Positions 15,536-27,302 of a DNA stretch of 34,786 bases are shown here, in pieces. Source of the stretch: an uncultured Prevotellaceae bacterium (lineage in GTDB: Bacteria > Bacteroidota > Bacteroidia > Bacteroidales > Bacteroidaceae); contig OMWC01000035.1 in assembly GCA_900314655.1 (NCBI GenBank), positions 1 to 34,786 of the forward strand, written 5' to 3'. Each line of letters opens with the position of its first letter. Position 1 is the stretch's first letter. The position numbers were made by a program, and so were the translations under genes. The notes below the pieces were generated by a model. It searched no databases. It worked only from the letters and a program-made list of their open reading frames with translations, and was not told the DNA's origin.

Positions 15536-17722
15536 ATGCCTAACGAAATTGACCTGACCCAAAAATTGAAGCAGTATTTCGGCTTTGATACCTTCAAGGG
15601 CGACCAAGAGGCTATTATCCGAAATGTACTTGCTGGCAACGATACCTTTGTACTCATGCCTACTGGTGGAGGAAAGAGTCTCTGCTATCAGTTGCCCTCC
15701 TTGATCATGGAGGGCACAGCTATTGTCATTTCGCCGTTGATTGCACTGATGAAGAATCAGGTGGACGTCATCAACGGTATGAGTGAGGAAGAGGGGTTGG
15801 CTCACTACCTGAACTCTTCGCTCAATAAGGCCGCCATTGATTTGGTGAAGGATGACATCCTTTCGGGCAAGACCAAGTTGCTCTATGTGGCACCTGAGTC
15901 CTTGACCAAGGATGAGTATGTGGATTTCCTGAAGTCGGTCAAGATCAGTTTCTATGCCATCGATGAGGCTCATTGTATCTCGGAATGGGGCCATGATTTC
16001 CGGCCTGAGTATCGCCGCATACGTCCTATTGTGAACGAAATCGGGAAGGCACCAGTCATTGCTCTCACTGCTACCGCTACCGACAAGGTGCGGACGGATA
16101 TCAAGAAAAGTCTCGGTATATTGGATGCACAGGAGTTCAAGAGTTCGTTCAACCGTCCTAATCTGTATTATGAAGTAAGGCAGAAGCCAGGCAGCGATGA
16201 TGCCACCAATGCCCAGATAGTGAAGTTTATCCGCCAAAATCCTGGAAAGAGCGGTATTATCTACTGTCTTTCCCGCAAAAAGGTGGAGGAACTGGCAGCC
16301 GTGCTCTGTACCAATGATATCAAGGCGGCACCCTATCATGCCGGTTTGGATTCGGCAACCCGCAACAAGACACAGGATGACTTCCTGCAGGAAGATATTG
16401 ATGTCATCGTGGCTACTATAGCCTTTGGCATGGGAATTGACAAACCCGATGTGCGTTTTGTGATCCATTATGATATCCCCAAGAGTTTGGAAGGCTACTA
16501 TCAGGAGACAGGACGTGCCGGACGCGATGGCGGAGAAGGTAAGTGTATTGCTTTCTACCGCTATAAAGATTTGAAGAAACTCGAGAAATTTATGGAGGGC
16601 AAGCCTGTGGCTGAACAGGATATCGGACGCCAGTTGCTGGCAGAGACGGCAGCCTACGCGGAATCTTCCGTGTGCCGTCGCAAGATGTTGCTCCATTATT
16701 TTGGCGAGGATTATCCACAGGAGAATTGCGGCAACTGTGATAATTGTCTGCATCCCAAGACTAAGCAAGAGGCTAAGGATGCACTTGTCATCGTGCTTAC
16801 GGCAGTTCAGAAACTGAAAGAGGATTTCCGTACAGACTACGTGATTGACTTTGTGACGGGTCGTGCCACGGATGATATCGTAGCGCACAAACACGACCAG
16901 TTGGAGGAGTTCGGCTCAGGTGAGGATATGGATGGGAAGATATGGAATCCCGTTATCCGCCAAGCTTTGATTGCCGGGTATATGAAGAAAGACGTGGAGA
17001 ATTATGGCTTGCTGAAGCTGACGTCAGCAGGCAAGAAGTTCCTGAAGTCTCCGGAGTCGTTTATGATCGTGCTCGATAATGAGTTTAGTGATGACGATGA
17101 CGAAGAAATGGTAGAAGGACAGGGCGGCGCTCTTGATCCTACGCTTTTTGCTATGCTGAAAGACCTTAGGAAAAAAGTAGCCAAGCAGAAAGGTGTTCCT
17201 GCATACGCAGTGTTCCAGGAAGGCTCACTAGAGCAGATGGCCACGGTCTATCCTGTTACTCTCGAAGAACTGCAGCAGGTTCAGGGTGTAGGTGCCGGCA
17301 AGGCCCGCAAGTTTGGAAAGGAATTTGTGGAGCTCATCAAACGCCATTGTGAGGAGAATGAAATTGAGCGTCCAGAGGATCTGCGCGTCCGTACAGTAGC
17401 TAAGAAGTCGGCCGTAAAGGTGAAGATAATCCAAAGCATCGACAGGCAGGTGGCTCTCGATGATATTGCCAATGCCCAGGGCTTGGAATTCGAGGAACTG
17501 CTCGACGAGGTGGAGGCCATTGTCTATAGTGGTACAAAGCTCAATATCGACTATTTCCTGGAGGAAGTGATGGACGACGATCATGTTGACGACATCTACG
17601 ACTATTTCTCGGAGAGTGAGACGGACGACCTTGATACGGCCATGGATGAACTTGGCGATGACTATTCGGAAGACGAAGTAAGGCTGGTTCGTATCAAGTT
17701 TCTGTCGGAAGTGGCTAACTAA
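15536..17722 (+). CDS. recQ: ATP-dependent DNA helicase RecQ
   Basis: 728 residues from ATG 15536 (a TTG directly before it is also in frame). RecQ is a 3'-5' helicase acting in recombination and stalled-fork repair. Order: SF2 helicase core with Walker A PTGGGKS and the DEAH box AIDEAHC; helicase C domain with ARAGRDGGEG-like motif VI (ETGRAGRDG); RQC zinc-binding cysteines (CRRKMLLHYFGEDYPQENCGNCDNC); winged helix; and HRDC (about 535-615). An acidic C-terminal extension (EEVMDDDHVDDIYDYFSES) of about 100 residues ends in a possible winged-helix segment. It is longer than E. coli RecQ (about 610), as is common in Bacteroidota. A terminator follows. Confidence 0.96.
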   Translation: MPNEIDLTQKLKQYFGFDTFKGDQEAIIRNVLAGNDTFVLMPTGGGKSLCYQLPSLIMEGTAIVISPLIALMKNQVDVINGMSEEEGLAHYLNSSLNKAAIDLVKDDILSGKTKLLYVAPESLTKDEYVDFLKSVKISFYAIDEAHCISEWGHDFRPEYRRIRPIVNEIGKAPVIALTATATDKVRTDIKKSLGILDAQEFKSSFNRPNLYYEVRQKPGSDDATNAQIVKFIRQNPGKSGIIYCLSRKKVEELAAVLCTNDIKAAPYHAGLDSATRNKTQDDFLQEDIDVIVATIAFGMGIDKPDVRFVIHYDIPKSLEGYYQETGRAGRDGGEGKCIAFYRYKDLKKLEKFMEGKPVAEQDIGRQLLAETAAYAESSVCRRKMLLHYFGEDYPQENCGNCDNCLHPKTKQEAKDALVIVLTAVQKLKEDFRTDYVIDFVTGRATDDIVAHKHDQLEEFGSGEDMDGKIWNPVIRQALIAGYMKKDVENYGLLKLTSAGKKFLKSPESFMIVLDNEFSDDDDEEMVEGQGGALDPTLFAMLKDLRKKVAKQKGVPAYAVFQEGSLEQMATVYPVTLEELQQVQGVGAGKARKFGKEFVELIKRHCEENEIERPEDLRVRTVAKKSAVKVKIIQSIDRQVALDDIANAQGLEFEELLDEVEAIVYSGTKLNIDYFLEEVMDDDHVDDIYDYFSESETDDLDTAMDELGDDYSEDEVRLVRIKFLSEVAN

Positions 17723-17744
17723 AACAACCTGTATTTGAATAGAT

Positions 17745-17782
17745 GAGCCGGTCATTTCTTCTGGAAGTGACCGGCTCGTTTC
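17745..17782 (+). terminator. Terminator after recQ
   Basis: A perfect 10-bp stem GAGCCGGTCA/TGACCGGCTC (17745-17754 with 17768-17777) around a 13-nt loop, followed by GTTTCTTT. Confidence 0.75.
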
Positions 17783-17877
17783 TTTGGCAAGTCCAGGTTT
17801 GCCTATGAGCATGTATGGCCTCTTCTGCGCCTTTCCGCGTTAAATAGAATTAATCGCAACGATAAAAAGGTGAAAGG

Positions 17878-17909
17878 TTTGCTCATGTGGCGGAAATTGT
17901 GTATCTTTG
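17878..17909 (+). promoter_or_regulatory. Promoter for guaB
   Basis: TTTG (17878-17881), 20 nt, TATCTTTG (17902-17909), 25 nt before the guaB ATG. No purine riboswitch fold was seen between recQ and guaB. Confidence 0.82.
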
Positions 17910-17919
17910 CACGCAATAA

Positions 17920-19416
<1,497 letters not shown>

Positions 19417-19448
19417 GAAATCAAAAAGGAATCAAGATAATTTGTAAA

Positions 19449-20882
19449 ATGAGGGCTTTTCATAAGAAATCAATAGCAGTGATATCCATGCTCCTTTGCG
19501 GGGGCATGGCTTTCGCACAGACAGACGACCCTGTGATTATGACAGTTGCAGGCCATCCGGTGCAGCGTTCAGAGTTTGAATATTCTTATAATAAGAACAA
19601 TGCCGAGGGAGTGATTGACAAGAAGACCGTAGATGAATATGTGGATCTTTTTATCAATTACAAATTGAAGGTTCAGGCCGCGTTGGATGCCAAACTTGAT
19701 ACGATGAAGTCGTACCAGCGGGAATTCCGTACATACCGCGACCAGCAGATCACTCCTTCTTTTGTGACTGATGAGGCTATTGAGAAAGAAGCCCGGCAGG
19801 TATATCAGAATACGAAGGATGCTATCGGACCGCGCGGCCTGATTATGCCGGCACATATCCTGGTGCTTCTCAATCAGAAGGCCACTGATGCGGAACAGAA
19901 AGCAGCCAAGATGCGTATTGATTCGGTCTATCAGGCATTGAAGCAGGGTGCTGATTTCGCCGATTTGGCCAAGAAAGTGTCGCAAGATCCCGGGTCGGCC
20001 CAGAAGGGTGGCGTACTCCCATGGATTGGTCCCAACCAAACTTTGAAGGAGTTTGAGGATGCTGCCTATGCCTTGAAAGTAGGCGAGATGTCACAGCCTG
20101 TGCTGAGCCCGGCTGGCTGGCATATTATTCTGATGAAGGATCGTAAACAGTTAGAGCCGTATGATTCACTTCGTTCTGATATTCTTAAATTTTTGGAATC
20201 CCGGAATGTGCGCGAGCGTTTGGCAGAGCAGGTAGTAGATTCTGTGGCTAAGCAGCGCAATATCTCCCGTGAGCAGTTGCTCGATGAGCGTTCGGCAGAG
20301 CTCCAGGCTAAGGATGTGGAGCTTGACAATCTGGTTCGTGAGTATCACGATGGCTTGCTGTTGTATGAGATTTCCAACCGTGAAGTCTGGGAAAAGGCTG
20401 CCAAGGACGAGGCCGGATTGGCTAACTATTTCAGTAAGAACAAGAAAAAGTATAAGTGGGATGCTCCCCGCTATAAGGGTATGGTCTATCATGTGAAGGA
20501 CGAGGCTGACGTGAAAGCTGTGAAGAAGAGCGTGAAAGGACTCGAATTCAGTAAATGGGCCGATAAACTCCGTAAGACGTTCAATAATGATTCCATTATC
20601 CGCATTCGTGTGGAGAAGGGCATTTTCAAGAAAGGTGACAACGCCTTTATAGACAAGATGGTGTTTAAGGTAAACAAACCTGTGACACCCGTCAAGGATT
20701 ACCCCATCGATGCAGTCTATGGTAAATTGCTGAAGAAAGGCCCTGAAGAGTATGAGGACGTGAAAGGACTCGTCACTGCCGATTATCAGGAAGAACTGGA
20801 GAAAGCCTGGGTGGCTACGCTTCGAAAGAAGTATCCGGTACAGGTTAATCAGGAGGTGGTGAAAACTGTCAATAAGCACTAG
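19449..20882 (+). CDS. Periplasmic peptidylprolyl isomerase, parvulin type (SurA/PpiC-like), first copy
   Basis: 477 residues with a signal peptide (about 1-24, GGMAFAQ). A single parvulin (PpiC) domain lies at about 135-235: MPAHILVLLNQ, ADFADLAKKVSQDPGSAQKGGVLPWIG and QPVLSPAGWHIILMKDRK. N- and C-terminal helical parts flank it as in SurA. Such proteins escort outer-membrane barrels through the periplasm. The next gene encodes a second, related SurA-like protein 19 nt downstream and an OstA-like protein follows, which points to outer-membrane assembly. It is only distantly similar to its neighbour, so not a recent duplicate. Confidence 0.9.
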   Translation: MRAFHKKSIAVISMLLCGGMAFAQTDDPVIMTVAGHPVQRSEFEYSYNKNNAEGVIDKKTVDEYVDLFINYKLKVQAALDAKLDTMKSYQREFRTYRDQQITPSFVTDEAIEKEARQVYQNTKDAIGPRGLIMPAHILVLLNQKATDAEQKAAKMRIDSVYQALKQGADFADLAKKVSQDPGSAQKGGVLPWIGPNQTLKEFEDAAYALKVGEMSQPVLSPAGWHIILMKDRKQLEPYDSLRSDILKFLESRNVRERLAEQVVDSVAKQRNISREQLLDERSAELQAKDVELDNLVREYHDGLLLYEISNREVWEKAAKDEAGLANYFSKNKKKYKWDAPRYKGMVYHVKDEADVKAVKKSVKGLEFSKWADKLRKTFNNDSIIRIRVEKGIFKKGDNAFIDKMVFKVNKPVTPVKDYPIDAVYGKLLKKGPEEYEDVKGLVTADYQEELEKAWVATLRKKYPVQVNQEVVKTVNKH

Positions 20883-20901
20883 TCGGACTACGATTTTGAA
20901 T

Positions 20902-22344
20902 ATGAAAAGAAAGACGATATTGACTGTTGCATTTGCAGCGACTCTGGCTTTGGGCATCAGTGCCCGCGGCTCTGTGATGCGTATGGCGCAACAGAACGAC
21001 TTACAGGCAAACGACTCAACAGCCAAGGTGCAAGAAGAGGTTCTCAATGAGGCCAGCATCGTGGACGAAGTCATTTGGGTGGTGGGTGATGAGCCTATCC
21101 TTAAGAGTGATGTGGAGGCGATGCGTCTGCAGGCAGAGGTTGAGGGCGTTCATTTCCAAGGAAATCCTGATTGTACGATTCCTGAGCAGATCGCCGTTCA
21201 GAAGCTTTATCTCCATCAGGCCGCCATCGACTCTATTGAGGTGACGGAGGCTGAAATCAACCAGAATGTAGAGCAGCAGATCAACTACTGGCTGCAGATG
21301 GTGGGTGGAAGCAAGGAGAAGTTGGAAGAGTATCGTAAGCAGAGCATTGCCCAGATGCGCAGCTCTATGCACGATGATTTCCGTGACCGTCAGCTTATCC
21401 AGAAGATGCAGGAAAAGCTCGTGGAAGGTATTAAGGTGAGTCCTGCTGATGTTCGTATGTATTTCAAGGATCTTCCAGAAGACAGCATTCCCTTCGTGCC
21501 TACAGAAGTGGAGGTGCAAATCGTGAGCATCACGCCTCGTATAGAGCAAGAAGAGATCAACCGCGTGAAGAATGAACTCCGCGACTATACCGACCGTGTG
21601 AATAGGGGAGAGACCACTTTTGCCACGCTGGCACGTCTTTATTCTGAAGATCCGGGAACAGCCCGTCAGGGTGGAGAACTCGATTATACCGGAAGGGGTA
21701 TGCTTGATCCGGCTTTTGCTAATGTGGCTTTCAATCTGACCGATCCCAAGAAAATCTCTAAGATTGTGGAGACAGAGTTTGGTTTCCATATCATCCAGCT
21801 TATTGATAAGCGCGGTGACAAAATCAAGTGTCGTCATATTCTGCTGAAACCTCGTGTTTCATCGGATGCTATGGAAAAAGCGCAGCACCGGTTGGATTCC
21901 ATCGCTACTGATATTCGTGCGGGGAAATTCTCTTTTGATGAGGCTGCAACTTTTATCTCCGACGATAAAGATACCCGCAGTAGTAAGGGCTTGATGGCAA
22001 ATACCTCAGAAGCTGGCCGTACCAGTAAGTTCCGTATGCAGGATCTTCCAACAGAGATCGCACGTGTGGTGGATACGTTGAAGGTCGGACAAGTGTCTGA
22101 TGCTTTCCAGATGATTAATTCAAAGGGAAAGACCGTCACGTCCATTGTGAAACTGAAGAGTAGGGTGGATGGCCATCGTGCTACCATTACGGAAGACTTC
22201 CAGGCGATGAAGAATGTGGTTCTTCTCAAACGTCGTCAGGAATATCTGAAAGATTGGGTAAAGAATAAACTCAAGACCATCTATGTGCGGATGAATGACC
22301 GTTACAAGGATTGTCAGTTTGAATACGAAGGCTGGATCAAATGA
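20902..22344 (+). CDS. Periplasmic peptidylprolyl isomerase (SurA-like), second copy
   Basis: 480 residues from ATG 20902; a TTG two codons earlier is also in frame. It has a signal peptide (MKRKTILTVAFAATLALGISARG). An N-terminal SurA chaperone segment starts at DEVIWVVGDEPILKSDVEAMRLQ, typical of SurA. There are two parvulin-like regions: a clear one around 205-300 (TEVEVQIVSITPR, YSEDPGTARQGGELDYTGRGM, TEFGFHIIQLIDKRGD) and a second at about 310-405 (IKCRHILLKPRVS, SSKGLMANTSEAG). This matches SurA more closely than the upstream gene does. The stop overlaps the next start (ATGA), so translation is coupled to the OstA-like gene. Confidence 0.92.
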   Translation: MKRKTILTVAFAATLALGISARGSVMRMAQQNDLQANDSTAKVQEEVLNEASIVDEVIWVVGDEPILKSDVEAMRLQAEVEGVHFQGNPDCTIPEQIAVQKLYLHQAAIDSIEVTEAEINQNVEQQINYWLQMVGGSKEKLEEYRKQSIAQMRSSMHDDFRDRQLIQKMQEKLVEGIKVSPADVRMYFKDLPEDSIPFVPTEVEVQIVSITPRIEQEEINRVKNELRDYTDRVNRGETTFATLARLYSEDPGTARQGGELDYTGRGMLDPAFANVAFNLTDPKKISKIVETEFGFHIIQLIDKRGDKIKCRHILLKPRVSSDAMEKAQHRLDSIATDIRAGKFSFDEAATFISDDKDTRSSKGLMANTSEAGRTSKFRMQDLPTEIARVVDTLKVGQVSDAFQMINSKGKTVTSIVKLKSRVDGHRATITEDFQAMKNVVLLKRRQEYLKDWVKNKLKTIYVRMNDRYKDCQFEYEGWIK

Positions 22345-24050
22345 CCTGTCAGAAAAGAACATACCGGCATACAGGCGGGCATAGAATGGCTTTAGGGCTG
22401 CTTCTATGCCTGTTTGGACTATGCCTGGTTGTCGGCTCTCAGGCTGCCCGTAAGAGAAAGGCTCCTCGTAAAAAGGTTGACGAACGTGTCTATCTTAATC
22501 ATGCTGACCGTCTTTCTTACGATCGCTATGGACGGCAACCTGATGCCCAGATTTTGAACGGCCATGTCAGTTTCCGTCATAAAGGAGCCACGCTGACCTG
22601 CGACAGTGCCTATTTCTTCGAAGCCAGCAATTCCTTTGAGGCTTTCGGCCATGTGAGACTCCGCCAGGGTGATACGTTGACCCTCTTGAGCGACTATGCT
22701 TTCTATGATGGAAATGAGCAAATGGCACGTGCCCGCCGCAATGTGATTCTTACACATCGCGGAACCAAACTCTATACCGATTCTTTGGATTATGACCGCC
22801 TTTACAACCTTGGTTACTTTTTCGAAGGTGGTAAAATGGTGGATAATAAGAATGTACTGACCAGTGACTGGGGAGAGTATGACACGGAGAGTAGGGAGGC
22901 CGTCTTCAACTATGAAGTGAAACTGAAGAACCCCAAGTTCTATCTTGAAACCGACACATTGTATTATGACGTGCGCACGCGTGAGGCCCATGTCGTGGGA
23001 CCTTCTACCATAACGTCAGGAAAGAGCGTGGTGAAGACGAAGGAGGGCTATTATGATACCAATAAAGACAAGGCCCGCTTGTTCGGCCGAAGCGTTTTGG
23101 TTGATGACCAGAAGGAAATTGTAGGCGATAGTCTTTTCCGCGATGAGAACAAAGGCACGGCAGAAGGTTTTGGCAATGTCATCTATAAAGACAAGGAAAA
23201 TAAGAACGAGTTGCATAGCAACTATTTCTGGTATGACGAAAAGGCTGGCTATGCCTATGCCACGGACCATGCCATGATTGTGGATTATTCGCAGAAGGAT
23301 ACGCTTTTTATGCATGGTGACACGTTGAAGATGGTGTCCCATGATATGAATACGGATTCTGTGTGGCGTGAGTTGCATTGCTATTATAAAGTGAGAATGT
23401 ATCGCAAGGATATCCAGGCCGTATGCGATTCTCTGGTCTATAATTCGAAGGATTCTATTATGACTATGTATAAGGATCCTATAGCATGGAATGTGAACCG
23501 TCAATTGCTAGGTGAAGTTATTGAGGTGTTCATGAAGGATTCTACCGTGGAACACGCCCATATCAACGGCCAGGCACTTTCTGTTGAGAAAGTAGATGAA
23601 AAAGACCACTTTAATCAGGTTTCTTCCAAAGACATGTATGCTTATTTCATCAATGGTGACATCTATGAGAGTGATGCCATCGGCAATGTTCAGACCGTCT
23701 ATTATCCCATCGATGAAAAAGACAGCACGTATCAGGGCCTTAATTATCTGGAGACCGACACAATGCGTATGTATCTACAGCAACGCAAGTTGCAGCGGAT
23801 AAAGACAAACAAGGCTTCGGGAACTACTTATCCCATGACTCAGATCCCGCCCGAAAAGTATCATTTGCCTCAGTTTGCTTGGTTCGATTATGTCCGCCCT
23901 CTTGACAAGAATGACATCTTTGAGTGGCGCGGAAAGAAGAGCGGAACGGAACTTAAAACAATCAAGCGGAAAGAAGCCCCGCTACAAACGTTAAAGCCGA
24001 AAGAACAGGAAGTCCCCAAAGACCAAGAGAATTCAGAGAAAAATGAGTGA
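22341..24050 (+). CDS. OstA/LptA-like LPS transport protein
   Basis: 569 residues. A hydrophobic N-terminal segment (about 16-36, [21 protein letters not shown]) is a signal peptide or anchor; the start could also be the internal ATG at 22386, but the ATGA overlap with surA favours 22341. The body repeats beta-jellyroll-like strands typical of LptA/Ost[64 protein letters not shown] and further copies to about residue 480. It is far longer than E. coli LptA (about 185) and lacks an obvious LptD barrel. A basic, Pro/Glu-rich tail ends the protein. Family knowledge places it in the periplasmic LPS bridge. Overlaps mutL by 8 nt. Confidence 0.87.
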   Translation: MTCQKRTYRHTGGHRMALGLLLCLFGLCLVVGSQAARKRKAPRKKVDERVYLNHADRLSYDRYGRQPDAQILNGHVSFRHKGATLTCDSAYFFEASNSFEAFGHVRLRQGDTLTLLSDYAFYDGNEQMARARRNVILTHRGTKLYTDSLDYDRLYNLGYFFEGGKMVDNKNVLTSDWGEYDTESREAVFNYEVKLKNPKFYLETDTLYYDVRTREAHVVGPSTITSGKSVVKTKEGYYDTNKDKARLFGRSVLVDDQKEIVGDSLFRDENKGTAEGFGNVIYKDKENKNELHSNYFWYDEKAGYAYATDHAMIVDYSQKDTLFMHGDTLKMVSHDMNTDSVWRELHCYYKVRMYRKDIQAVCDSLVYNSKDSIMTMYKDPIAWNVNRQLLGEVIEVFMKDSTVEHAHINGQALSVEKVDEKDHFNQVSSKDMYAYFINGDIYESDAIGNVQTVYYPIDEKDSTYQGLNYLETDTMRMYLQQRKLQRIKTNKASGTTYPMTQIPPEKYHLPQFAWFDYVRPLDKNDIFEWRGKKSGTELKTIKRKEAPLQTLKPKEQEVPKDQENSEKNE

Positions 24051-25872
24051 CATCATACAGGTATTACCCGATAGCGTCGCCAACCAGATTGCCGCAGGTG
24101 AGGTGATTCAGCGTCCGGCCAGTGTCATTAAGGAACTGGTCGAAAATGCTGTGGATGCTGAGGCCGATACCATCAACGTCATCGTCATTGATGCCGGACG
24201 CACCTCTATTCAGGTCATCGACAACGGAAAGGGAATGTCCGAAACTGATGCGCGCCTTTCTTTTGAGCGTCATGCCACTTCCAAGATACGCAAGGCTGAT
24301 GACCTTTTCGCCCTTCATACCATGGGATTCCGTGGCGAGGCTTTGGCTTCCATTGCAGCTGTGGCTCAGGTCACGTTGAAAACCCGTATGGCAGCCGACG
24401 AAATAGGTTCCCAGATCAATATCTCGGGCGGCAAGGTCACGTCCCAAAGCCCGGTGTCTTGTCCGGTAGGCAGCAATTTCTCCGTGGAAAATCTGTTCTA
24501 CAATGTACCGGCGCGCAGGAAATTCCTGAAGTCGAATGCTACGGAACTCAACAATATCCTCCAGGCTTTCGAGCGTATCGTCCTCGTGAATCCTCAGATT
24601 CATTTCACGCTTCACAGCAATGGGGTGGAGGTTTTCAATCTCCGTGCAGGTAATCTCCGCCAGCGTATCGTTGATGTTTTTGGTAAGCGCTTTAACCAAG
24701 ACATCCTTCCTGTAGGGGTAGAGACGACGGTTTGTAAGATCACTGGGTTCGTAGGTAAGCCGGAATCCTCCAAGAAAAAGGGGGCACACCAGTATTTCTT
24801 CGCGAATGGCCGCTACATGAAGCATCCTTATTTCCATAAAGCGGTACAAGGCGCTTTTGAACGTCTGGTCCCGGTGGGTGAACAAGTTCCTTATTTTATC
24901 TATCTGGAGGTGAAGCCTGAGAATATTGATGTGAACATTCATCCTACCAAGACAGAGATAAAATTCGAGGACGAACAGACCATTTGGCAGATACTGACGG
25001 CGGCCGTCAAGGAGGCCATCGGTAAGTTCAACGATGTTCCTTCCATAGAATTCGATACGCAGGGGAAGCCGGATATCCCTGTATTTAATCCAGGGGTGCC
25101 TGATGTGGCGGCACCCAAGATTGATTATGATCCGGCATATAATCCTTTCAAATCTAATTCCCGCCCTTCTTCCAATAAAAGAACGGTGCCCGCCGACTGG
25201 ACCGAATTATATGCCGGTGTGCAGCATACCCACGAGGAGCAGAACTTGTTTGAAACTCCCGATGATTCTGATGACGTTCTTATGTCGTCTGCATCTATTA
25301 TAGAAGATAAGTCGCCAGTTCATTATCAGTATAAAGGGCAGTATGTCATGACGGCTGTCAAGTCGGGCCTGATGATCATTGACCAGCATCGCGCGCACGT
25401 ACGTATATTATATGAGGAGTATCTCAGGCAAATGGAACACAGGGAGGGATGTTCCCAGAAGCTCTTGTTTCCTGAGATCGTAGAGCTTTCTGCGTCCGAT
25501 GCTGTGACTTTGGAGAGTGTCCTGCCCGAGATGGAGCGTTTGGGCTTCGACCTGTCAAATCTTGGGAATGGCAGTTTTGCCGTCAATGGCATCCCTTCCG
25601 ACTTGGAGGGTGTTAATATGGATGTTCTCTTGCATCAGGTGGTGGCTTCAGCAGAAGAGTCTTCCTCGAAAGTCGGGACCGATATCTATCAGTCGTTGGC
25701 ACTCTGTCTGGCTCAGCATGCAGCCATTCCTTACGGCCAAATTCTGGGAAATGAAGAGATGGAGAATCTCGTCAATACCCTTTTTGGGTGTTCCAACGTC
25801 AATTATACACCTGATGGCAAAATCATCATTTGCATCCTCAAGCAACAGGAAATTGACCAGCTAATGGGGTAA
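24043..25872 (+). CDS. mutL: DNA mismatch repair protein MutL
   Basis: 609 residues. The GHKL ATPase domain is complete: [27 protein letters not shown], and FRGEALASI. After a linker (about 340-425) rich in Ser, Asn and Asp comes the dimerisation domain. MutL couples mismatch recognition by MutS to strand nicking. The usual endonuclease motif DQHA(x2)E(x4)E appears as [13 protein letters not shown], which lacks the first Glu, and the CPHGRP-type zinc motif is replaced by YTPDGKI, so an active nicking site is doubtful. The start lies 8 nt inside the OstA-like gene, so translation is coupled. A hairpin with T-run overlaps the stop codon. Confidence 0.95.
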   Translation: MSDIIQVLPDSVANQIAAGEVIQRPASVIKELVENAVDAEADTINVIVIDAGRTSIQVIDNGKGMSETDARLSFERHATSKIRKADDLFALHTMGFRGEALASIAAVAQVTLKTRMAADEIGSQINISGGKVTSQSPVSCPVGSNFSVENLFYNVPARRKFLKSNATELNNILQAFERIVLVNPQIHFTLHSNGVEVFNLRAGNLRQRIVDVFGKRFNQDILPVGVETTVCKITGFVGKPESSKKKGAHQYFFANGRYMKHPYFHKAVQGAFERLVPVGEQVPYFIYLEVKPENIDVNIHPTKTEIKFEDEQTIWQILTAAVKEAIGKFNDVPSIEFDTQGKPDIPVFNPGVPDVAAPKIDYDPAYNPFKSNSRPSSNKRTVPADWTELYAGVQHTHEEQNLFETPDDSDDVLMSSASIIEDKSPVHYQYKGQYVMTAVKSGLMIIDQHRAHVRILYEEYLRQMEHREGCSQKLLFPEIVELSASDAVTLESVLPEMERLGFDLSNLGNGSFAVNGIPSDLEGVNMDVLLHQVVASAEESSSKVGTDIYQSLALCLAQHAAIPYGQILGNEEMENLVNTLFGCSNVNYTPDGKIIICILKQQEIDQLMG

Positions 25873-25886
25873 AAATGCCCCTTTTT
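25866..25886 (+). terminator. Short terminator at the mutL stop
   Basis: GGGG (25866-25869) pairs with CCCC (25878-25881) across an A-rich loop that contains the TAA stop, followed by TTTTT. Confidence 0.5.
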
Positions 25887-25942
25887 ATGATTTATGTTAA
25901 GAATTTTTTGTTTTTTTGTGCATTTTCTTTAGAAAAATTAGG

Positions 25943-25970
25943 TTGGTTTCAAAAATTTGTATTATCTTTG
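25943..25970 (+). promoter_or_regulatory. Promoter for the OmpA-family gene
   Basis: TATCTTTG at 25963-25970 is a perfect -7 box, 67 nt before the ATG. TTG at 25943-25945 is 17 nt upstream, a little short of the usual 19-21. The leader is long and AT-rich, as for many highly expressed outer-membrane protein mRNAs. Confidence 0.65.
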
Positions 25971-26037
25971 TGCCGAAATTTCGAAGTTTGTAGAATCAAA
26001 TAGATAATTAATTATTGATTGTTAAATTATAAAAGTT

Positions 26038-27183
26038 ATGAGAAAATTTTTAATCGTTCTGGCTCTTGCCAGCGTTTCACTGACAGGTATGGCTCAGGAA
26101 GAGCCCACTCTGAAGTACAGTGTAGCCACTAATTCTTTCTGGAGCAACTGGTTCATCCAGGGTAACTTTGCTTACAGCGCATTCTACTCTAACGAAGAGA
26201 AGCATGAAGGCTTTTCCAAGAGTCCTCTGAAGGATTTCCGTCGTGGTCTTGGTTTCTCTGTAGCTATCGGTAAGTGGTTCACTCCCGGTATCGGTCTCCG
26301 CACCAAGTTCAATGCTATGGACGGTAAGAGTGTTATCACCACTAACGCTGACGCTAACAAGATTAAGTACTGGAATCTGCAGGAGCAGGCTCTGCTCAAC
26401 CTGAGCAACCTTCTTTGCGGTTACAACCCCACTCGTGTTTGGAACTTCATTCCTTACTTCGGTGTTGGTGTAGCTCGTAACTGCTCTTACAACACTTATG
26501 AGCTCGTAGGTAGTGCTGGTATCCTGAATACCTTCCGCGTGTCTAAGCGCGTTGCTATCAACCTCGACCTCGGTTACAACCTCTGCGGTGATGATTTCGA
26601 AGGTATGGAGTATGCTTGGGGTCGTAACCTCGATGCCGCTCACGATCGTTGGTTCACTGCTGAAGTTGGTCTGACCCTCAACCTGGGTAAGGCTACTTGG
26701 AACAAGGTACCCGATGTTGACGCTATCAAGGCCCTCTCTCAGAGCCAGATCGACGCTCTCAAGGCTCAGCTTGCTGACGCTAACGCAGAGAACGATCGTC
26801 TGAAGAACCTCCTGGCTAACCAGCCCAAGCAGGTTGAAGTTCCTCAGTCTGTGAAGGAGTTCATCACTACTCCCGTATCTGTATTCTTCAACCTCGACAA
26901 GACCGAGATTGCTGAGCTGAAGGACCTCGTAAACGTACAGGCTCTTGCTAAGTACGCTATCGAGAACAACAACAACCTCCTCGTTACAGGTTATGCTGAC
27001 AGCGCAACTGGTAGCGCTCCTCACAACCAGGTTCTGTCTGAGAAGCGTGCAAAGCGCGTTGCTGACGAACTCGTGAAGATGGGCGTTTCTGAGGGTAAGA
27101 TTTCTCAGGAGGCTAAGGGTGGTGTTGACATCCTGTCACCGATCTCTTACAACCGTCGTGCAACTGTTCAGATTGTTGACTAA
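26038..27183 (+). CDS. OmpA-family outer-membrane protein
   Basis: 381 residues. The signal peptide is 1-20 (LTGMAQ). An N-terminal barrel (about 25-225) has aromatic strands such as FWSNWFIQGNFAYSAFYS and WFTAEVGLTLNLG. A short coiled coil (SQIDALKAQLADANAENDRLKNLL) leads to a C-terminal OmpA domain (about 280-381). In that domain the peptidoglycan-binding Asp and Arg are kept (GYADSATG; NQVLSEKRAKRV). Codons are strongly biased to a small set (GCT, GGT, AAC, CTC, TAC, CGT), unlike the neighbours, which points to very high expression. Flanked by its own promoter and a strong bidirectional terminator, so monocistronic. Confidence 0.92.
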   Translation: MRKFLIVLALASVSLTGMAQEEPTLKYSVATNSFWSNWFIQGNFAYSAFYSNEEKHEGFSKSPLKDFRRGLGFSVAIGKWFTPGIGLRTKFNAMDGKSVITTNADANKIKYWNLQEQALLNLSNLLCGYNPTRVWNFIPYFGVGVARNCSYNTYELVGSAGILNTFRVSKRVAINLDLGYNLCGDDFEGMEYAWGRNLDAAHDRWFTAEVGLTLNLGKATWNKVPDVDAIKALSQSQIDALKAQLADANAENDRLKNLLANQPKQVEVPQSVKEFITTPVSVFFNLDKTEIAELKDLVNVQALAKYAIENNNNLLVTGYADSATGSAPHNQVLSEKRAKRVADELVKMGVSEGKISQEAKGGVDILSPISYNRRATVQIVD

Positions 27184-27220
27184 TATTCGATTATTATTCG
27201 CAATAAGAATATTTTAATAC

Positions 27221-27260
27221 AAAAAAATCCGCATTTCGTTATGAGATGCGGATTTTTTTT
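27221..27260. terminator. Strong bidirectional terminator after the OmpA-family gene
   Basis: AAAAAAATCCGCAT (27221-27234) pairs perfectly with ATGCGGATTTTTTT (27246-27259), with A- and T-runs on either side, so it can act on both strands. The paaK -7 box starts two bases after it. Confidence 0.87.
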
Positions 27261-27261
27261 G

Positions 27262-27269
27262 TACCTTTG
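27262..27269 (+). promoter_or_regulatory. -7 element of a paaK promoter
   Basis: TACCTTTG at 27262-27269, 33 nt before the ATG at 27303. The expected -33 position falls inside the terminator hairpin and shows no TTG. Confidence 0.55.
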
Positions 27270-27302
27270 TCAGCAGATCAAACCTCTAATTTGATTTACT
27301 GT

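Noticed and set aside
15482..16894. 470-codon minus-strand frame opposite recQ
   Set aside because: Same cause; recQ carries all helicase motifs on the plus strand.
17783..17877. Purine riboswitch before guaB
   Set aside because: No paired three-way-junction pattern or conserved riboswitch core was seen in the gap.
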